A stretch of 64,000 nucleotides of DNA from Burkholderiales bacterium JOSHI_001 (GCA_000244995.1 CM001438.1:5374096-5438095), one strand, 5' to 3'; shown: positions 1 through 9,321, counted from the first letter of the stretch. Notes: generated by a model not told the origin, from the sequence alone. Numbers and translations are program-made.

Positions 1-2
1 CG

Positions 3-437
3 GGCATGGCCGGCGGCCAGGCCATCGACCTGGCCAGCATCGGCAAGGCGCTGGACGAAGGCGCCTTGCGCGACATGCACCGCCGCAAGACGGGGGCCCT
101 GCTACAGGCCAGCGTTCTGATGGGCGCGGCCTGTGGCCCTGTGGACGCGCCGGCCTGGAAGGCGCTGTCCGACTACGGCGCCGCGCTGGGCCTGGCCTTC
201 CAGGTGGTGGACGACATCCTGGATGTGACCCAGGAGAGCGTGACCCTGGGCAAGACCGCTGGCAAGGACCAGGACGCCAACAAGCCCACCTACGTGTCGG
301 TGCTGGGCCTGGAACGCGCCCGCGCGCAGGCCCATGCCCTGCGCGAGCAGGCCCAGGCCGCGCTGGCCGCCAGCGGCCTGCCCGGCTGTGCCCACCTGGC
401 CGTGCTGGCCGACAGGGTGGTCGATCGTGACAGTTGA
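3..437 (+). CDS. ispA: Farnesyl diphosphate synthase, C-terminal part
   Basis: This is the 3' end of an all-trans polyprenyl synthase that condenses isopentenyl diphosphate with DMAPP/GPP to make farnesyl diphosphate in the cytoplasm. The reading frame is open at the left window edge, so the N-terminal half and the first Asp-rich motif are not visible. The second Asp-rich motif DDILD is present and sits in the usual context, VVDDILDVT, followed by GKTAGKD, the family's lysine/aspartate loop that helps bind diphosphate. The end [10 protein letters not shown] is normal for the family. dxs starts 16 bp after the stop, the usual xseB-ispA-dxs arrangement of beta/gamma-proteobacteria. The family assignment is strong. 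The exact chain length of the product cannot be read from this fragment. Confidence 0.93.
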   Translation, partial: GMAGGQAIDLASIGKALDEGALRDMHRRKTGALLQASVLMGAACGPVDAPAWKALSDYGAALGLAFQVVDDILDVTQESVTLGKTAGKDQDANKPTYVSVLGLERARAQAHALREQAQAALAASGLPGCAHLAVLADRVVDRDS

Positions 438-453
438 ACCGAAGGGGCGCTTG

Positions 454-2370
454 ATGCCATCCAACCTGCTGCACCGTGTGAACAGCCCGGCCGAGGTGCG
501 CGCGCTGTCGCGCAGCGAACTCAAGACGCTGGCGCAGGAGTTGCGCGCCTTCGTGCTGCAAAGCGTCAGCGAAACCGGCGGCCACCTGTCCAGCAACCTG
601 GGCACGGTGGAACTCACCGTGGCGCTGCACCACGTGTTCAACACGCCCTACGACCGCATCGTCTGGGACGTGGGCCACCAGACCTACCCGCACAAGGTGC
701 TGACCGGACGGCGCGAGCGCATGGGCACCCTGCGCCAGCTGGGCGGCATCAGCGGCTTCCCGCGCCGCGACGAAAGCGAGTACGACGCCTTCGGCACCGC
801 GCACTCGTCCACCAGCATCTCCGCGGCGCTGGGCATGGCGCTGGCGGCCAAGATCAAGGGGGAGGCGCGGCACGCGGTGGCCGTCATCGGTGACGGGGCG
901 CTCACCGGCGGCATGGCCTTCGAAGCGCTGAACAACGCCGGGGTGTCGCAGGCCGACATGCTGGTCGTCCTGAACGACAACGAGATGTCCATCTCGCCGC
1001 CGGTGGGGGCGCTGAACAAGCACCTGGCGCGGCTGCTGTCGGGGCGCACCTACAGCGGGGTGCGCGAAGGCGCCAAGAGCGTGCTGAAGAACACACCGCT
1101 GTACGAATTTGCCAAACGCTTTGAAGAACACACCAAGGGCATGGTGGTGCCCGGCACCATCTTCGAGGAGATGGGCTTCACCTACATCGGCCCCATCGAC
1201 GGCCACGACCTGGACGCACTGGTCCCCACGCTGGAAAACCTGCGCGACAAGCGCGGCCCCCACTTCCTGCACGTCATCACCAAGAAGGGCTACGGCTACA
1301 AGCTGGCCGAGGCCGACCCCATCAACTACCACGGGCCGTCCAAGTTCGACCCCGCGGTGGGCATCGTCAAGCCGGCCACGCCGCCCAAGACCACCTTCAC
1401 CCAGGTGTTCGGCCAGTGGCTGTGCGACATGGCCGCGGCCGACCCGAGGCTGGTGGGCATCACCCCCGCCATGCGCGAAGGCTCGGGCATGGTGGAGTTC
1501 GAACGCCGCTTTCCCGGGCGCTACTTCGACGTGAGCATTGCCGAGCAGCATGCCGTCACCTTCGCCGGCGGCCTGGCCTGCGAAGGCCTGAAGCCGGTGG
1601 TGGCCATCTATTCCACCTTCCTGCAGCGCGGCTATGACCAACTGATCCATGACGTGGCGCTGCAGAACCTGCCGGTGGTGTTCGCGCTGGACCGGGCCGG
1701 CCTGGTGGGCGCCGACGGCGCCACCCACGCCGGCAACTACGACATCGCCTTCGTGCGCTGCATCCCGAACATGGCCATGCTGACGCCGGCCGACGAAAAC
1801 GAATGCCGCCAGGCCTTGTCCACCGCCTTTGGGCACGGCGGCCCGGCCTGCGTGCGCTACCCGCGCGGTGCGGGCGTGGGCACGGCCCTGGAACCCGGCT
1901 TCGCCACCCTGCCCTGGGGCAAGGGCGAGCTGCGGCGCGAAGTGCGTGGCGGATCCGCCAGCGCGCGGCGCATCGCCATCCTGGCCTTCGGCACCCTGCT
2001 GTACCCGGCGCTGGCCGCGGCCGAGAAGCTGGACGCCGCGGTGGCCAACATGCGCTTTGCCAAGCCCCTGGACACCGAGCTGGTGCTGCAGCTGGCGCGC
2101 AGCCACGATGCCCTGGTGACGCTGGAAGACGGCTGCATCGCCGGCGGCGCCGGCAGCGCGGTGGCCGAAGCGCTGGCCGCCGCCGGCATCCAGCTGCCGC
2201 TGCTGCAGCTGGGCCTGCCGGATGAATTCATCCAGCACGGCGACCCGGCCAAGCTGATGGCCATGCTGGGCCTGGACGCCGCCGGCATCGAACAGTCCAT
2301 CACCCAGCGCTTCGGCGCGCCGCAGCTGTCGCTGGTGCCGCCGCCCGTGCGCGAGGTGGCCGGCCGCTGA
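454..2370 (+). CDS. dxs: 1-deoxy-D-xylulose-5-phosphate synthase
   Basis: This thiamine-diphosphate enzyme condenses pyruvate with glyceraldehyde 3-phosphate, the first step of the MEP isoprenoid pathway. From the ATG at 454 the protein is 638 aa, the normal DXS length. The start has a GAAGGGG Shine-Dalgarno just upstream, and the N-terminus ([14 protein letters not shown]) aligns with known DXS starts; the frame stays open further upstream but that part does not fit. Visible landmarks are the TPP-binding [18 protein letters not shown] segment with [12 protein letters not shown], the [15 protein letters not shown] pyrimidine-domain motif, and the C-terminal transketolase-like domain ([18 protein letters not shown]). 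It follows ispA closely, so the two steps supplying farnesyl diphosphate are probably co-transcribed. Confidence 0.97.
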   Translation: MPSNLLHRVNSPAEVRALSRSELKTLAQELRAFVLQSVSETGGHLSSNLGTVELTVALHHVFNTPYDRIVWDVGHQTYPHKVLTGRRERMGTLRQLGGISGFPRRDESEYDAFGTAHSSTSISAALGMALAAKIKGEARHAVAVIGDGALTGGMAFEALNNAGVSQADMLVVLNDNEMSISPPVGALNKHLARLLSGRTYSGVREGAKSVLKNTPLYEFAKRFEEHTKGMVVPGTIFEEMGFTYIGPIDGHDLDALVPTLENLRDKRGPHFLHVITKKGYGYKLAEADPINYHGPSKFDPAVGIVKPATPPKTTFTQVFGQWLCDMAAADPRLVGITPAMREGSGMVEFERRFPGRYFDVSIAEQHAVTFAGGLACEGLKPVVAIYSTFLQRGYDQLIHDVALQNLPVVFALDRAGLVGADGATHAGNYDIAFVRCIPNMAMLTPADENECRQALSTAFGHGGPACVRYPRGAGVGTALEPGFATLPWGKGELRREVRGGSASARRIAILAFGTLLYPALAAAEKLDAAVANMRFAKPLDTELVLQLARSHDALVTLEDGCIAGGAGSAVAEALAAAGIQLPLLQLGLPDEFIQHGDPAKLMAMLGLDAAGIEQSITQRFGAPQLSLVPPPVREVAGR

Positions 2371-2460
2371 CGCGCGCGGGACAAAACCCCAGCACAGCAC
2401 GCCCGCACAATCGGTGGGATGCTGAGCGCTCACCCCGCGCGGGCCCCTTCTCCAGACTTC

Positions 2461-3261
2461 ATGAACCAGCTCACCGACGCCCTGCACATCCCCGACACGC
2501 AAAGCGCGCGCGACGAACGCCATGTGGCGATCCAGCGCGTGGGCGTGAAGGACGTGCGCTACCCCATCAGCCTGCAGGTGGCCGGCAGCGTGCAGGCCAG
2601 CGCCGCGCTGTGGGACCTGGACGTGGCGCTGCCCGCCGAAGCCAAGGGCACGCACATGTCGCGCTTCGTGGCCTGGCTGGACGACCTGGCGCTGGCCGGC
2701 ACCACGCTCACCGCCGCCAGCCTGCGCGAGGGCCTGGCCCGCATGCTCTACAAGCTGGGCGCCGGCGAAGGGCGCATCGAAGCCCGCTTCTCGTTCTTCC
2801 TGCGCAAGCGCGCCCCGGTGTCCGGCCTGGCCAGCCTGCTGGACTACCAGGGCCGCTGGGTCGCCGAAAGCCGCGCCGGCCACACCGCGGTGTGGGCCGA
2901 GGTGGGCGTGCCGGTGAAGAGCCTGTGCCCCTGCAGCAAGGAAATCAGCGACTACGGCGCGCACAACCAGCGCTCGGTGGTCACCATCCGGGTGGAACTG
3001 CTGCAGCCGGTCGAGTGGCAGGAACTGGTTCGCTTTGCCGAAGACAGCGCGTCCAGCGAGTTGTGGCCCATGCTCAAGCGCGCCGATGAGAAGTGGGTGA
3101 CCGAACGCGCCTACGAGAACCCCAAGTTCGTCGAGGACCTGGTGCGCGACGTGGCGCTGCGGCTGAATGCGGACGCGCGCGTCGGCCGCTATGTGGTTGA
3201 AGTCGAAAACTTCGAAAGCATCCACAACCACAGCGCCTACGCTCGCATCGAGCGCGCTTGA
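2461..3261 (+). CDS. folE2: GTP cyclohydrolase FolE2 (type IB)
   Basis: FolE2 converts GTP to 7,8-dihydroneopterin triphosphate, the first step of folate biosynthesis, and is the metal-flexible, often zinc-independent alternative to FolE. The protein is 266 aa from the ATG at 2461. An ATG at 2419 in the same frame would add 14 poorly matching residues. Diagnostic features are [13 protein letters not shown] near the N-terminus, the catalytic cysteine region [23 protein letters not shown], and the C-terminal [16 protein letters not shown] with its metal-ligand His residues. The next gene begins 16 bp downstream. No Zur-like operator was recognised upstream. Confidence 0.95.
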   Translation: MNQLTDALHIPDTQSARDERHVAIQRVGVKDVRYPISLQVAGSVQASAALWDLDVALPAEAKGTHMSRFVAWLDDLALAGTTLTAASLREGLARMLYKLGAGEGRIEARFSFFLRKRAPVSGLASLLDYQGRWVAESRAGHTAVWAEVGVPVKSLCPCSKEISDYGAHNQRSVVTIRVELLQPVEWQELVRFAEDSASSELWPMLKRADEKWVTERAYENPKFVEDLVRDVALRLNADARVGRYVVEVENFESIHNHSAYARIERA

Positions 3262-3277
3262 CGCAGCACCGCGCGCC

Positions 3278-4513
3278 GTGACCGAAGCGGCCGCCAGCCT
3301 GGACGACCCCGAATACATGCGCCATGCCGGGCGCGATTTGCTGTCGCTGGCGCTGATGGCCGCGCGCAACCGCAGCCTGCACTGGCTGGCCGCGCTGGAG
3401 GGCGAAGACCTGGGGGACGTGGGCGACGAATTCGACCCGCCGGCTTGGGCTGCCGGCCAGGTGGCCTGGTTCCAGGAGGCCTGGATCGCGCGCAACCCGC
3501 AACGTGCGCGCGGCGCCCACTGCGACCGCCCACCGCCTCGGCTGGCGTCCATCTGGCCGCAGGCCGATGAATGGTTTGACCCCCGCGCCAGCACCCGCGC
3601 GCAGCGTTGGCTGCAGGCCCTGCCCGGCGACACGCTGAGGGCCTTCCTGGCCGACACGCTGGAAACCACGCTGGAACTGCTGGACGCCGCCACGCCGGAC
3701 GACGACGCGCTGTACTTCTTCCGCCTGGCGCTGCTGCACGAAGAGCGCAGCGCCCAGACCCTGGCCGCGCTAATGCAGGCCAGCGACCTGCCGCCCGAAA
3801 AGCACACCGGCCTGTGGCCCCTGGTGGCCAACCAGGCCCAGCGCGACCCGCTGAGCTTCGGCGCCCAGGTCTGGGCCTTCGGCAGCACGCCGGGCGGCCT
3901 GGTGCCGGACAACGAACCCTGGCAGCAGCCGGAAAAGCTGCCTGAATTCGACCTCGACGCCCAGGCTGTCAGCTGGGCCCAGTACGCCGAGTTCGTGGCC
4001 GATGGGGGCTACGACGAACCCCGCTGGTGGCACCCTGCCGGCTGGGCCTGGCTGCAGGCCACCGGCCGGCGCGCACCGCGCTATGTCGAACAGCTGGGCG
4101 GCCAGGGCGCCGGCGTGCTGCTGCGCCAACGGGGGCGGCTGCAGCGCGCCGCCGCGGCCCAACCGGCGGTGCACATCAGCTGGTACGAGGCCGACGCCTG
4201 GTGCCGCTGGGCCGGCCGGCGCCTGCCCACCGAGGTGGAATGGGAACTGGCCGCCTGCACCGCCACCGCACGCGGCCTGCGCTGGGGCCGGGTGTTCGAA
4301 TGGACCGCTGGCGCGGCCCGGCCCGAGCCCAGCCTGCGCCACGGCCCGGCCGGGCTGGACGAGGTGCCTGCGTCGGTGGACGGCGTGCCCGCCCGCGTGC
4401 TGCGCGGCGCCAGCGACCTGACGCCCCACGGCCTGCGCCACCCGCGCGCGCGGCGATTCGCCCAGCCGCAGCGCGACGAGCTTTTCAGCGGCTTTCGCAG
4501 CTGCAGCCTTTAA
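3278..4513 (+). CDS. EgtB-like DinB_2/formylglycine-generating-type protein, iron ligands degenerate
   Basis: The order of parts matches the EgtB/SUMF1 superfamily: an N-terminal four-helix DinB_2-like part (about 1-190) and a C-terminal FGE-sulfatase fold (about 215-412) with AVSWAQYAEFVADGGY, HISWYEADAWCRWAGRRLPTEVEWE and a final VLRGASD...GFRSCSL. EgtB-type enzymes use three His ligands for iron, the first in a GHxAWF motif and two in HxxxHxE. Here the first reads AAGQVAWFQEAW with Gln61, and the second reads HEERSAQ with His154 kept but Ser158 and Gln160 at the other places. Two of three iron ligands are therefore missing. It may be a non-catalytic or repurposed family member. The start used is GTG 3278; ATG 3317 is an alternative. 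The gene follows folE2 by 16 bp. Confidence 0.75.
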   Translation: MTEAAASLDDPEYMRHAGRDLLSLALMAARNRSLHWLAALEGEDLGDVGDEFDPPAWAAGQVAWFQEAWIARNPQRARGAHCDRPPPRLASIWPQADEWFDPRASTRAQRWLQALPGDTLRAFLADTLETTLELLDAATPDDDALYFFRLALLHEERSAQTLAALMQASDLPPEKHTGLWPLVANQAQRDPLSFGAQVWAFGSTPGGLVPDNEPWQQPEKLPEFDLDAQAVSWAQYAEFVADGGYDEPRWWHPAGWAWLQATGRRAPRYVEQLGGQGAGVLLRQRGRLQRAAAAQPAVHISWYEADAWCRWAGRRLPTEVEWELAACTATARGLRWGRVFEWTAGAARPEPSLRHGPAGLDEVPASVDGVPARVLRGASDLTPHGLRHPRARRFAQPQRDELFSGFRSCSL

Positions 4514-4514
4514 C

Positions 4515-4537
4515 CCTTGCGCCAATCTGGCGCAAGG
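4515..4537. terminator. Perfect 9-bp palindromic hairpin between the EgtB-like gene and the TonB receptor
   Basis: A 23-base dyad begins two bases after the TAA of the upstream gene: CCTTGCGCC, a five-base loop AATCT, then GGCGCAAGG. The stem is stable, but no T-run follows (CCTGCGGG), so it could be a weak terminator or an operator for the receptor gene that starts at 4645. The remainder of the gap to 4644 contains a second small stem (GGGGC/GCCCC near 4580) and no clear promoter. Confidence 0.5.
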
Positions 4538-4644
4538 CCTGCGGGTAAGCCGGGGGCGCGATTCCAGATTTTCTGTAGGGGCGGCTCATGCCCCGGCCCG
4601 TAAGCTGGCGGCCCTTGTAACCCTCTGTTGCCAGCTGGTTTCCC

Positions 4645-6813
4645 ATGTCCTCATCGCGTTCCTTCCACGCCCTGGCCTTGTTGCCACTGGCCGCCTCTCT
4701 CAGCCTGGCCCAGGCTCAGAACAACAACAACGATGCCACGGTGGTGGTGACCGGTTCGGTGCGGGCCCAGGCTGCGCTGGATGCGCCCTTTGCCATCCAC
4801 AGCGTGGACGCCCAGACGCTGCGCGACGCCGGGCCGATGGTGAACCTGTCGGAATCGCTGGCACGCGTTCCCGGGTTGCTGGTGGCCAACCGCAACAATT
4901 ACGCGCAGGACCTGCAGATCAGCTCGCGCGGCTTCGGCGCGCGCGCCACCTTCGGGGTGCGCGGCATCCGCCTGTACACCGACGGCATCCCGGCCAGCGG
5001 CCCGGACGGCCAGGGCCAGGTGGCGCACTTCGACCTGGCCGGCGCCCAGCGCGTGGAGGTGCTGCGCGGGCCGTTCTCGGTCTTGTACGGCAATTCCTCC
5101 GGCGGCGTGATCGCATTGTTCTCCGCCCCGGTGCGCCAGGGCCAGTTTGAAGTGGCGGGCGACCTGGGCCGCTTCGGCATGACGCAGATGCGCACCAGCA
5201 TCGCCGCACCGCTGGGCGGGGGCTTCGACCTGAAGCTGGGCCTGAGCTCGCTGGCGCTGGCGGGTTTCCGGCCGCAGAGCGAGGCCACGCGCGACCTGGT
5301 GAACCTGCGCCTGGGTTTCACAGGCACGGCCGACAAGGTGGTGCTGCTGTTCAACCACCACAGCCAGGACGCGCTGGATCCGCTGGGCCTGGACCTGACC
5401 AGCTACCGGAACAACCCCCTGGGCACGCTGGCGATCGCGCAGCCGCAAAGCGCCAGCAACCCCACCGGCTTCAACACCCGCAAGACCATCGCCCAGACCC
5501 AGACCGGCGTGAACTGGCGCCACAGCTTCAACAGCGAGTCCGGCCTGCAGGAAACCTCGCTGTCGGCCTACACCGGGATGCGTTCGGTGACCCAGTTCCT
5601 GGCGATTCCGGTGGCCACCCAGAACGCGGTGCGCCACGGCGGCGGGGTGGTCGATTTCGACCGCCGCTATGAAGGCCTGGAAGCCAAGGCCAACTTCGGC
5701 TGGGGCGCGCTGAACCTGGTGACCGGCCTGACGCTGGACCGCCAGCGCGATGCCCGCCGCGGCTTCGAGAACTTCGTCGGCGCCGCCCTGGGCGTGCAGG
5801 GCCGGCTGCGGCGTGACGAGGACAACACCGCCACCACCCGCGACGCCTTCGTGCAGGCCGAATACGCACTGTCCAGCGCCCTCACCGCCACCGCCGGGGT
5901 GCGCAGCGGGTCCACCGAGGTGAAGGTGAGCGACCACTACACCGCAGGCGCGCCACCCAACAACAACGGCGACGATTCCGGCCAGCTGAAGTTCAGCTAC
6001 ACCAACCCGGTGCTGGGCCTGCGCTGGAAGCTCGGGCCGCAGTGGACGCTGCACGCCAGCGCCGCGCGCGGCTACGAGTCGCCCACCTTGGGCGAGCTGG
6101 CCTACACCTTCGACAACCACGGCTTCAACTTCGGCCTGCAGGGCCAGACCAGCCGGCAGTTCGAAGTGGGCAGCAAGTGGCGCAGCGGCGCGCTGGACCT
6201 CGACGCCACGCTGTTCCGCGTGAACACCAGCAACGAGATCGCGGCCATCACCAACACCGGTGGCCGTTCCTCCTTCGACAACGTGGGCCGCACCCAGCGC
6301 CACGGCCTGGAACTGGCAGCGGCCTGGCGGCCGCTGCCGTCGCTGCGCCTGGCGGCGTCGGCCTCCACGCTGCTGGCGCGCTACCGCGACACCTTCAAGA
6401 CCTGCCCCGGCACGCCCTGCACCATCACGCCCAACGACACCCGCGTCTCGGTGCCGGTGGGCAACCTGATCGCCGGCACCCAACGCCGCAGCGCCTGGGC
6501 GGAAGTGGCCTGGAAGCCCGGCGCGGTGCCGGGCGAATTCGCGCTGGAAGCCCGCGGCCAGTCCGCCACCTTTGCCAGCGACCTGAACGACGCGCGCTCG
6601 CGCGCCCCGGGCTTTGGCGTGCTGAACGCGCGCTGGAGCAATGACTGGCCTCTGGGCGAGGCCGGCACGGTGCAGACGCTGGTGCGGGTCGAGAACCTGG
6701 CCCAGCGCCAGTACATCGGCAGCGTGATCGTCAACGAAGCCAACCAGCGGTACTTTGAGCCGGGTTCACCGCGCAGCCTGATGCTGTCGGTGCGCTGGAA
6801 GAAAGACTTCTGA
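4645..6813 (+). CDS. TonB-dependent outer-membrane receptor, PqqU/YncD-like (predicted PQQ uptake)
   Basis: The 722-aa protein has a signal peptide (residues 1-25), a plug domain and a 22-strand-type barrel ending in Phe (RWKKDF). From memory its closest well-known relative is E. coli YncD, shown to import pyrroloquinoline quinone and renamed PqqU. Shared stretches include NLSESL..VPGL, NRNNYAQDLQIS.RGFG, VRGIRLYTDGIPA, PDGQGQ, VEVLRGPFSVLYGN and, near the C-terminus, YIGSVIVNEANQRYFEP. The gene context agrees: the next five genes encode a PQQ-dehydrogenase system and there are no pqq biosynthesis genes in the window. An alternative is uptake of a lanthanide-binding metallophore, as with LutH-type receptors beside lanthanide dehydrogenases, but the sequence match favours PQQ. 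Receptor identity is firm; substrate is inference. Confidence 0.85.
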   Translation: MSSSRSFHALALLPLAASLSLAQAQNNNNDATVVVTGSVRAQAALDAPFAIHSVDAQTLRDAGPMVNLSESLARVPGLLVANRNNYAQDLQISSRGFGARATFGVRGIRLYTDGIPASGPDGQGQVAHFDLAGAQRVEVLRGPFSVLYGNSSGGVIALFSAPVRQGQFEVAGDLGRFGMTQMRTSIAAPLGGGFDLKLGLSSLALAGFRPQSEATRDLVNLRLGFTGTADKVVLLFNHHSQDALDPLGLDLTSYRNNPLGTLAIAQPQSASNPTGFNTRKTIAQTQTGVNWRHSFNSESGLQETSLSAYTGMRSVTQFLAIPVATQNAVRHGGGVVDFDRRYEGLEAKANFGWGALNLVTGLTLDRQRDARRGFENFVGAALGVQGRLRRDEDNTATTRDAFVQAEYALSSALTATAGVRSGSTEVKVSDHYTAGAPPNNNGDDSGQLKFSYTNPVLGLRWKLGPQWTLHASAARGYESPTLGELAYTFDNHGFNFGLQGQTSRQFEVGSKWRSGALDLDATLFRVNTSNEIAAITNTGGRSSFDNVGRTQRHGLELAAAWRPLPSLRLAASASTLLARYRDTFKTCPGTPCTITPNDTRVSVPVGNLIAGTQRRSAWAEVAWKPGAVPGEFALEARGQSATFASDLNDARSRAPGFGVLNARWSNDWPLGEAGTVQTLVRVENLAQRQYIGSVIVNEANQRYFEPGSPRSLMLSVRWKKDF

Positions 6814-6826
6814 CACACTGCGCGGC

Positions 6827-7615
6827 ATGCGCACCCGCCGCCACCTCCTTGCCCTGGCTGCCCTCACCGCCACCTTGGCGGTGCCGGCGCGGGCCCAGGA
6901 CGCCTTCGACGGCGACCCCTTCAAGTCATTCCTCTGGGCCGAGCTGAAGAAGGAATTCCTGGGGCCCGGCGCGCGCGTCCAGTTCGACGAGCGCGTGAAG
7001 GTGCAGGGCCCGGCCTTCGCCGAAGACCCGATGAACGTGCCCATCACGGTGTCGGCCACCGGCCTGGCCGGCGTGGAGCGCGTCATGGTGCTGGTGGACC
7101 GCAACCCCATCCGCAAGGTGCTGGAGTTGTACCCCGCCGCGGCCCAGCCCACGCTGGGCTTTCGCTTCAAGCTGGAGCAGGCCTCACCCGTGCGCGCGCT
7201 GGCGCTGACCAAGGACGGGGTCTGGCACGTGGGCGGCACCTGGGTCGACTCCTCGGGCGGCGGCTGCACCGTGTCGGGCGGCTCGCGCAAGGACGGCAGC
7301 TGGACCACCACGCTGGGCCAGGTGAATGCACGCCTGTTCAGCAGCGCGCCGGGGCAGGGCGACGCCGCCACGCGGCTGCGCCTGCGTGTGATGCACCCCA
7401 TGGACACCGGCCTGGTGAACGGCATCCCGGCCTTCTACATTTCCAAATTGAGCGTTCGTGACGCCGCCGACCGCGAGCTGGCGCGCCTGGCCACCTTCGA
7501 GCCGGTGAGCGAGAACCCGGTGTTCTCGTTCGACTTCGCGCCCGCCCCGCGCGGCCCGCTGCGCGTGGTGGGCGTGGACAACAACGGCAACCGCATCGAC
7601 ACCGCGGTGAACTGA
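6827..7615 (+). CDS. Quinoprotein-dehydrogenase-associated SoxYZ-like fusion carrier, periplasmic
   Basis: The 262-aa protein has a cleavable signal peptide (ending VPARAQD). It fuses a SoxY-like domain (about 25-150) to a SoxZ-like domain (about 175-262). The SoxY swinging-arm cysteine, normally at the extreme C-terminus in GGCGG, is internal here in SSGGGCTVSGG. The SoxZ part shows RVMHPMDTGLVNG, IPAFYISKL and FEPVSENPVFSFDF. This architecture is the family annotated as the SoxYZ-like carrier of quinoprotein relay systems; its biochemical task is not established. The gene starts 13 bp after the receptor and its TGA overlaps the ATG of the metallohydrolase gene by one base, so the three genes are almost certainly co-translated. 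Confidence 0.85.
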   Translation: MRTRRHLLALAALTATLAVPARAQDAFDGDPFKSFLWAELKKEFLGPGARVQFDERVKVQGPAFAEDPMNVPITVSATGLAGVERVMVLVDRNPIRKVLELYPAAAQPTLGFRFKLEQASPVRALALTKDGVWHVGGTWVDSSGGGCTVSGGSRKDGSWTTTLGQVNARLFSSAPGQGDAATRLRLRVMHPMDTGLVNGIPAFYISKLSVRDAADRELARLATFEPVSENPVFSFDFAPAPRGPLRVVGVDNNGNRIDTAVN

Positions 7616-8574
7616 TGCCCTGGCGCACCCTCATCGCTTTGCTGCTGGGTGCGGCCACCGCGCTGGGCGCTGCCGCCCAGGCCAACCCGGCCACGCTGGA
7701 CTACGGCCTGAAGGCGCGCGCGCTGGCCGAGGGCGTGTACGTGGTGGAAGGCGCGAACGACGACTTCAGCGTGGCCAATGGCTGCAACATCATCAACACC
7801 GGCTTCATCACCACCGGGGCGGGCGTGCTGGTCATCAACACCGGGCCCAGCAAGCGCTATGGCGAACAACTGCGCGCGTTGATCGGGCGGACCACTCGCG
7901 AACCCGTGGTGCAGGTGCTGCACCTGAACCTGCACCCCGACTACTTCATGGGCAACCAGGCCTTTGCCGACGTGCCCCTGGCCGCCACCGCGGCCACCCG
8001 CGCCGGCATGCAGCGTGAGGCCAAGGCCTACGAGGACAACCTTTATCGCCTCTGCGGCGACTGGATGAAGGACACCGAGGCGCGCCTGCCCACGGTCACC
8101 ATCGGCCCGGGCCCCTGGCGCATCGGCAACCGCGAGTTCGACCTGCGTGAATTCAAGGGCCACACCGACAGCGACCTGGTGCTGCAGGACAAGGCCAGCG
8201 GCGTGCTGTTCACCGGCGGCCTGGTGTTCGTGCAGCGCGCGCCCACCACGCCGCATGCACAGATCGGCCCCTGGCAGCAAAGCCTGGCCGCGCTGGCCGG
8301 CCACAAGGCCAACTGGTGGGTGCCCAGCCACGGCCCGGTGCGCAACAACGGCGAAGGCGTGCTGATGACCCAGCGCTACCTGCAGTGGCTGGACACCAGC
8401 TTTCGCAGCGCGGCCGAGCGCGGGCTGGACATGAACGAGCTGCTGCGCCAGGACATCCCGGGCGAATTCCGCACCTGGGCCGCGGTGGGGCCGGAGTATG
8501 TGCGCAACGTGGCGCACCTGTACCCGCGCTACGAACAGCAGGCGCTGCGCAGCGGCCCTCCGCGCACACCCTGA
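7615..8574 (+). CDS. Quinoprotein relay system metallohydrolase-fold protein (SoxH-related)
   Basis: This 319-aa secreted protein (signal peptide about 1-22) has a metallo-beta-lactamase fold and belongs by sequence and context to the SoxH-related zinc metallohydrolases found with PQQ dehydrogenases. Fold landmarks are GAGVLVINTGPSKRYGEQL, the H-box region around 103-110, GHTDSD with His183, FTGGLVF, and PSHGPV with His239. The usual HxHxDH signature reads N-L-H-P-D-Y (105-110), so two usual metal ligands are changed, and the Asp usually found in FTGD is Gly. Either this is a feature of the family or the protein has lost a binuclear centre. It is translationally coupled to the SoxYZ-like gene; the final step of the proposed relay is unknown. 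Confidence 0.8.
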   Translation: MPWRTLIALLLGAATALGAAAQANPATLDYGLKARALAEGVYVVEGANDDFSVANGCNIINTGFITTGAGVLVINTGPSKRYGEQLRALIGRTTREPVVQVLHLNLHPDYFMGNQAFADVPLAATAATRAGMQREAKAYEDNLYRLCGDWMKDTEARLPTVTIGPGPWRIGNREFDLREFKGHTDSDLVLQDKASGVLFTGGLVFVQRAPTTPHAQIGPWQQSLAALAGHKANWWVPSHGPVRNNGEGVLMTQRYLQWLDTSFRSAAERGLDMNELLRQDIPGEFRTWAAVGPEYVRNVAHLYPRYEQQALRSGPPRTP

Positions 8575-8615
8575 CGAGCGTGCCCCCAGGGCGCCGGCAC
8601 AATGTTTTCATGATG

Positions 8616-8691
8616 CCCCCACGCTTGCTTCGCGCGCTGCCCCCCGAGGGCGCCGTCAGCCCCTTCGGAACGGCCGGGAGGTGCTGACATG
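8616..8691 (+). repeat. 76-bp GC-rich repeat, copy 1, ending on the start codon of the response regulator
   Basis: This segment matches 37351-37426 at 66 of 76 positions with no gaps, by direct comparison. Shared blocks include CCCCCACGCT, GCTGCCCCCCGAGGG and CCTTCGGAACGGCCGGG. In both copies the last three bases are the ATG of a regulator gene. The core is an imperfect dyad (GCCCCCCGAGGGCGC). Similar GC-rich intergenic repeats are common in Burkholderiales genomes. The element may also act as a transcription attenuator or simply supply a ribosome-binding region (GGAGGTGCTGAC in this copy). Confidence 0.85.
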
Positions 8692-9321
8692 ATCAGCGTG
8701 CTGCTCCTGGACGACCACGCCGTGGTGCGCCACGGCTACCGGCAATGGATAGACGGCGAACCCGACATGCGGGTGGTGGCCGAAGCGTCCACCTCGGCGC
8801 AGGCCTGCGAGCTGCTGCGCCAGGTGCTGGTGGACGTGGCCGTGGTGGACCTGAGCCTGAAAGGCGACAGCGGCCTGGAAGCCATGCGCCGCATGAAGGA
8901 GCGCCTGCCGGGGCTGAAGATGCTGGTGCTGACCATGCACGATCACCCCGGCTATGCGCTGCAGGCCTTCCGCCTGGGGGCCATGGGCTACATCACCAAG
9001 GACAGCGACCCGCAGCAGTTGCTGGATGCGCTGCGCCAGGTGGCCACCGGACAGCGCGTGGTGCCCGATGCGGGAGACGGCGCCGTGCCCCACCCCACCG
9101 GCGCTGCGCTGCAGGACCTGTTCAAGCAGCTCACCCCGCGTGAGTTCGAGGTGCTGCGCCTGATGCTGGGCGGCCAGGACGCGCAGGCGGTGGCCCGCGC
9201 CCTGCACGTGAGCGAGAAGACAGTGAACAACACCATGTCGCTCATCCGCCAGAAGCTGGGTGAACGCAATGACTTCCGCTTGATGCTGATGGCCACCGAA
9301 TACGGCCTGACGCCTGCTTGA
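8689..9321 (+). CDS. NarL/FixJ-family response regulator of the quinoprotein cluster
   Basis: The 210-aa protein has an N-terminal receiver domain (1-120) with the acidic pair DD at 8-9, phosphoacceptor Asp54 in VVDLSL and the conserved Lys in ITKDS. A C-terminal LuxR-type helix-turn-helix (about 145-205) follows, with LTPREFEVLRLMLGG and VSEKTVNNTMSLIRQKL. The sensor kinase gene begins 10 bp downstream, so the two form a pair. By analogy with ExaE, AgmR/PedR and similar regulators of quinoprotein alcohol dehydrogenases, it probably controls the dehydrogenase gene at 10976; that target is inference. Its ATG is the last three bases of a 76-bp repeat that also supplies the Shine-Dalgarno. Confidence 0.92.
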   Translation: MISVLLLDDHAVVRHGYRQWIDGEPDMRVVAEASTSAQACELLRQVLVDVAVVDLSLKGDSGLEAMRRMKERLPGLKMLVLTMHDHPGYALQAFRLGAMGYITKDSDPQQLLDALRQVATGQRVVPDAGDGAVPHPTGAALQDLFKQLTPREFEVLRLMLGGQDAQAVARALHVSEKTVNNTMSLIRQKLGERNDFRLMLMATEYGLTPA

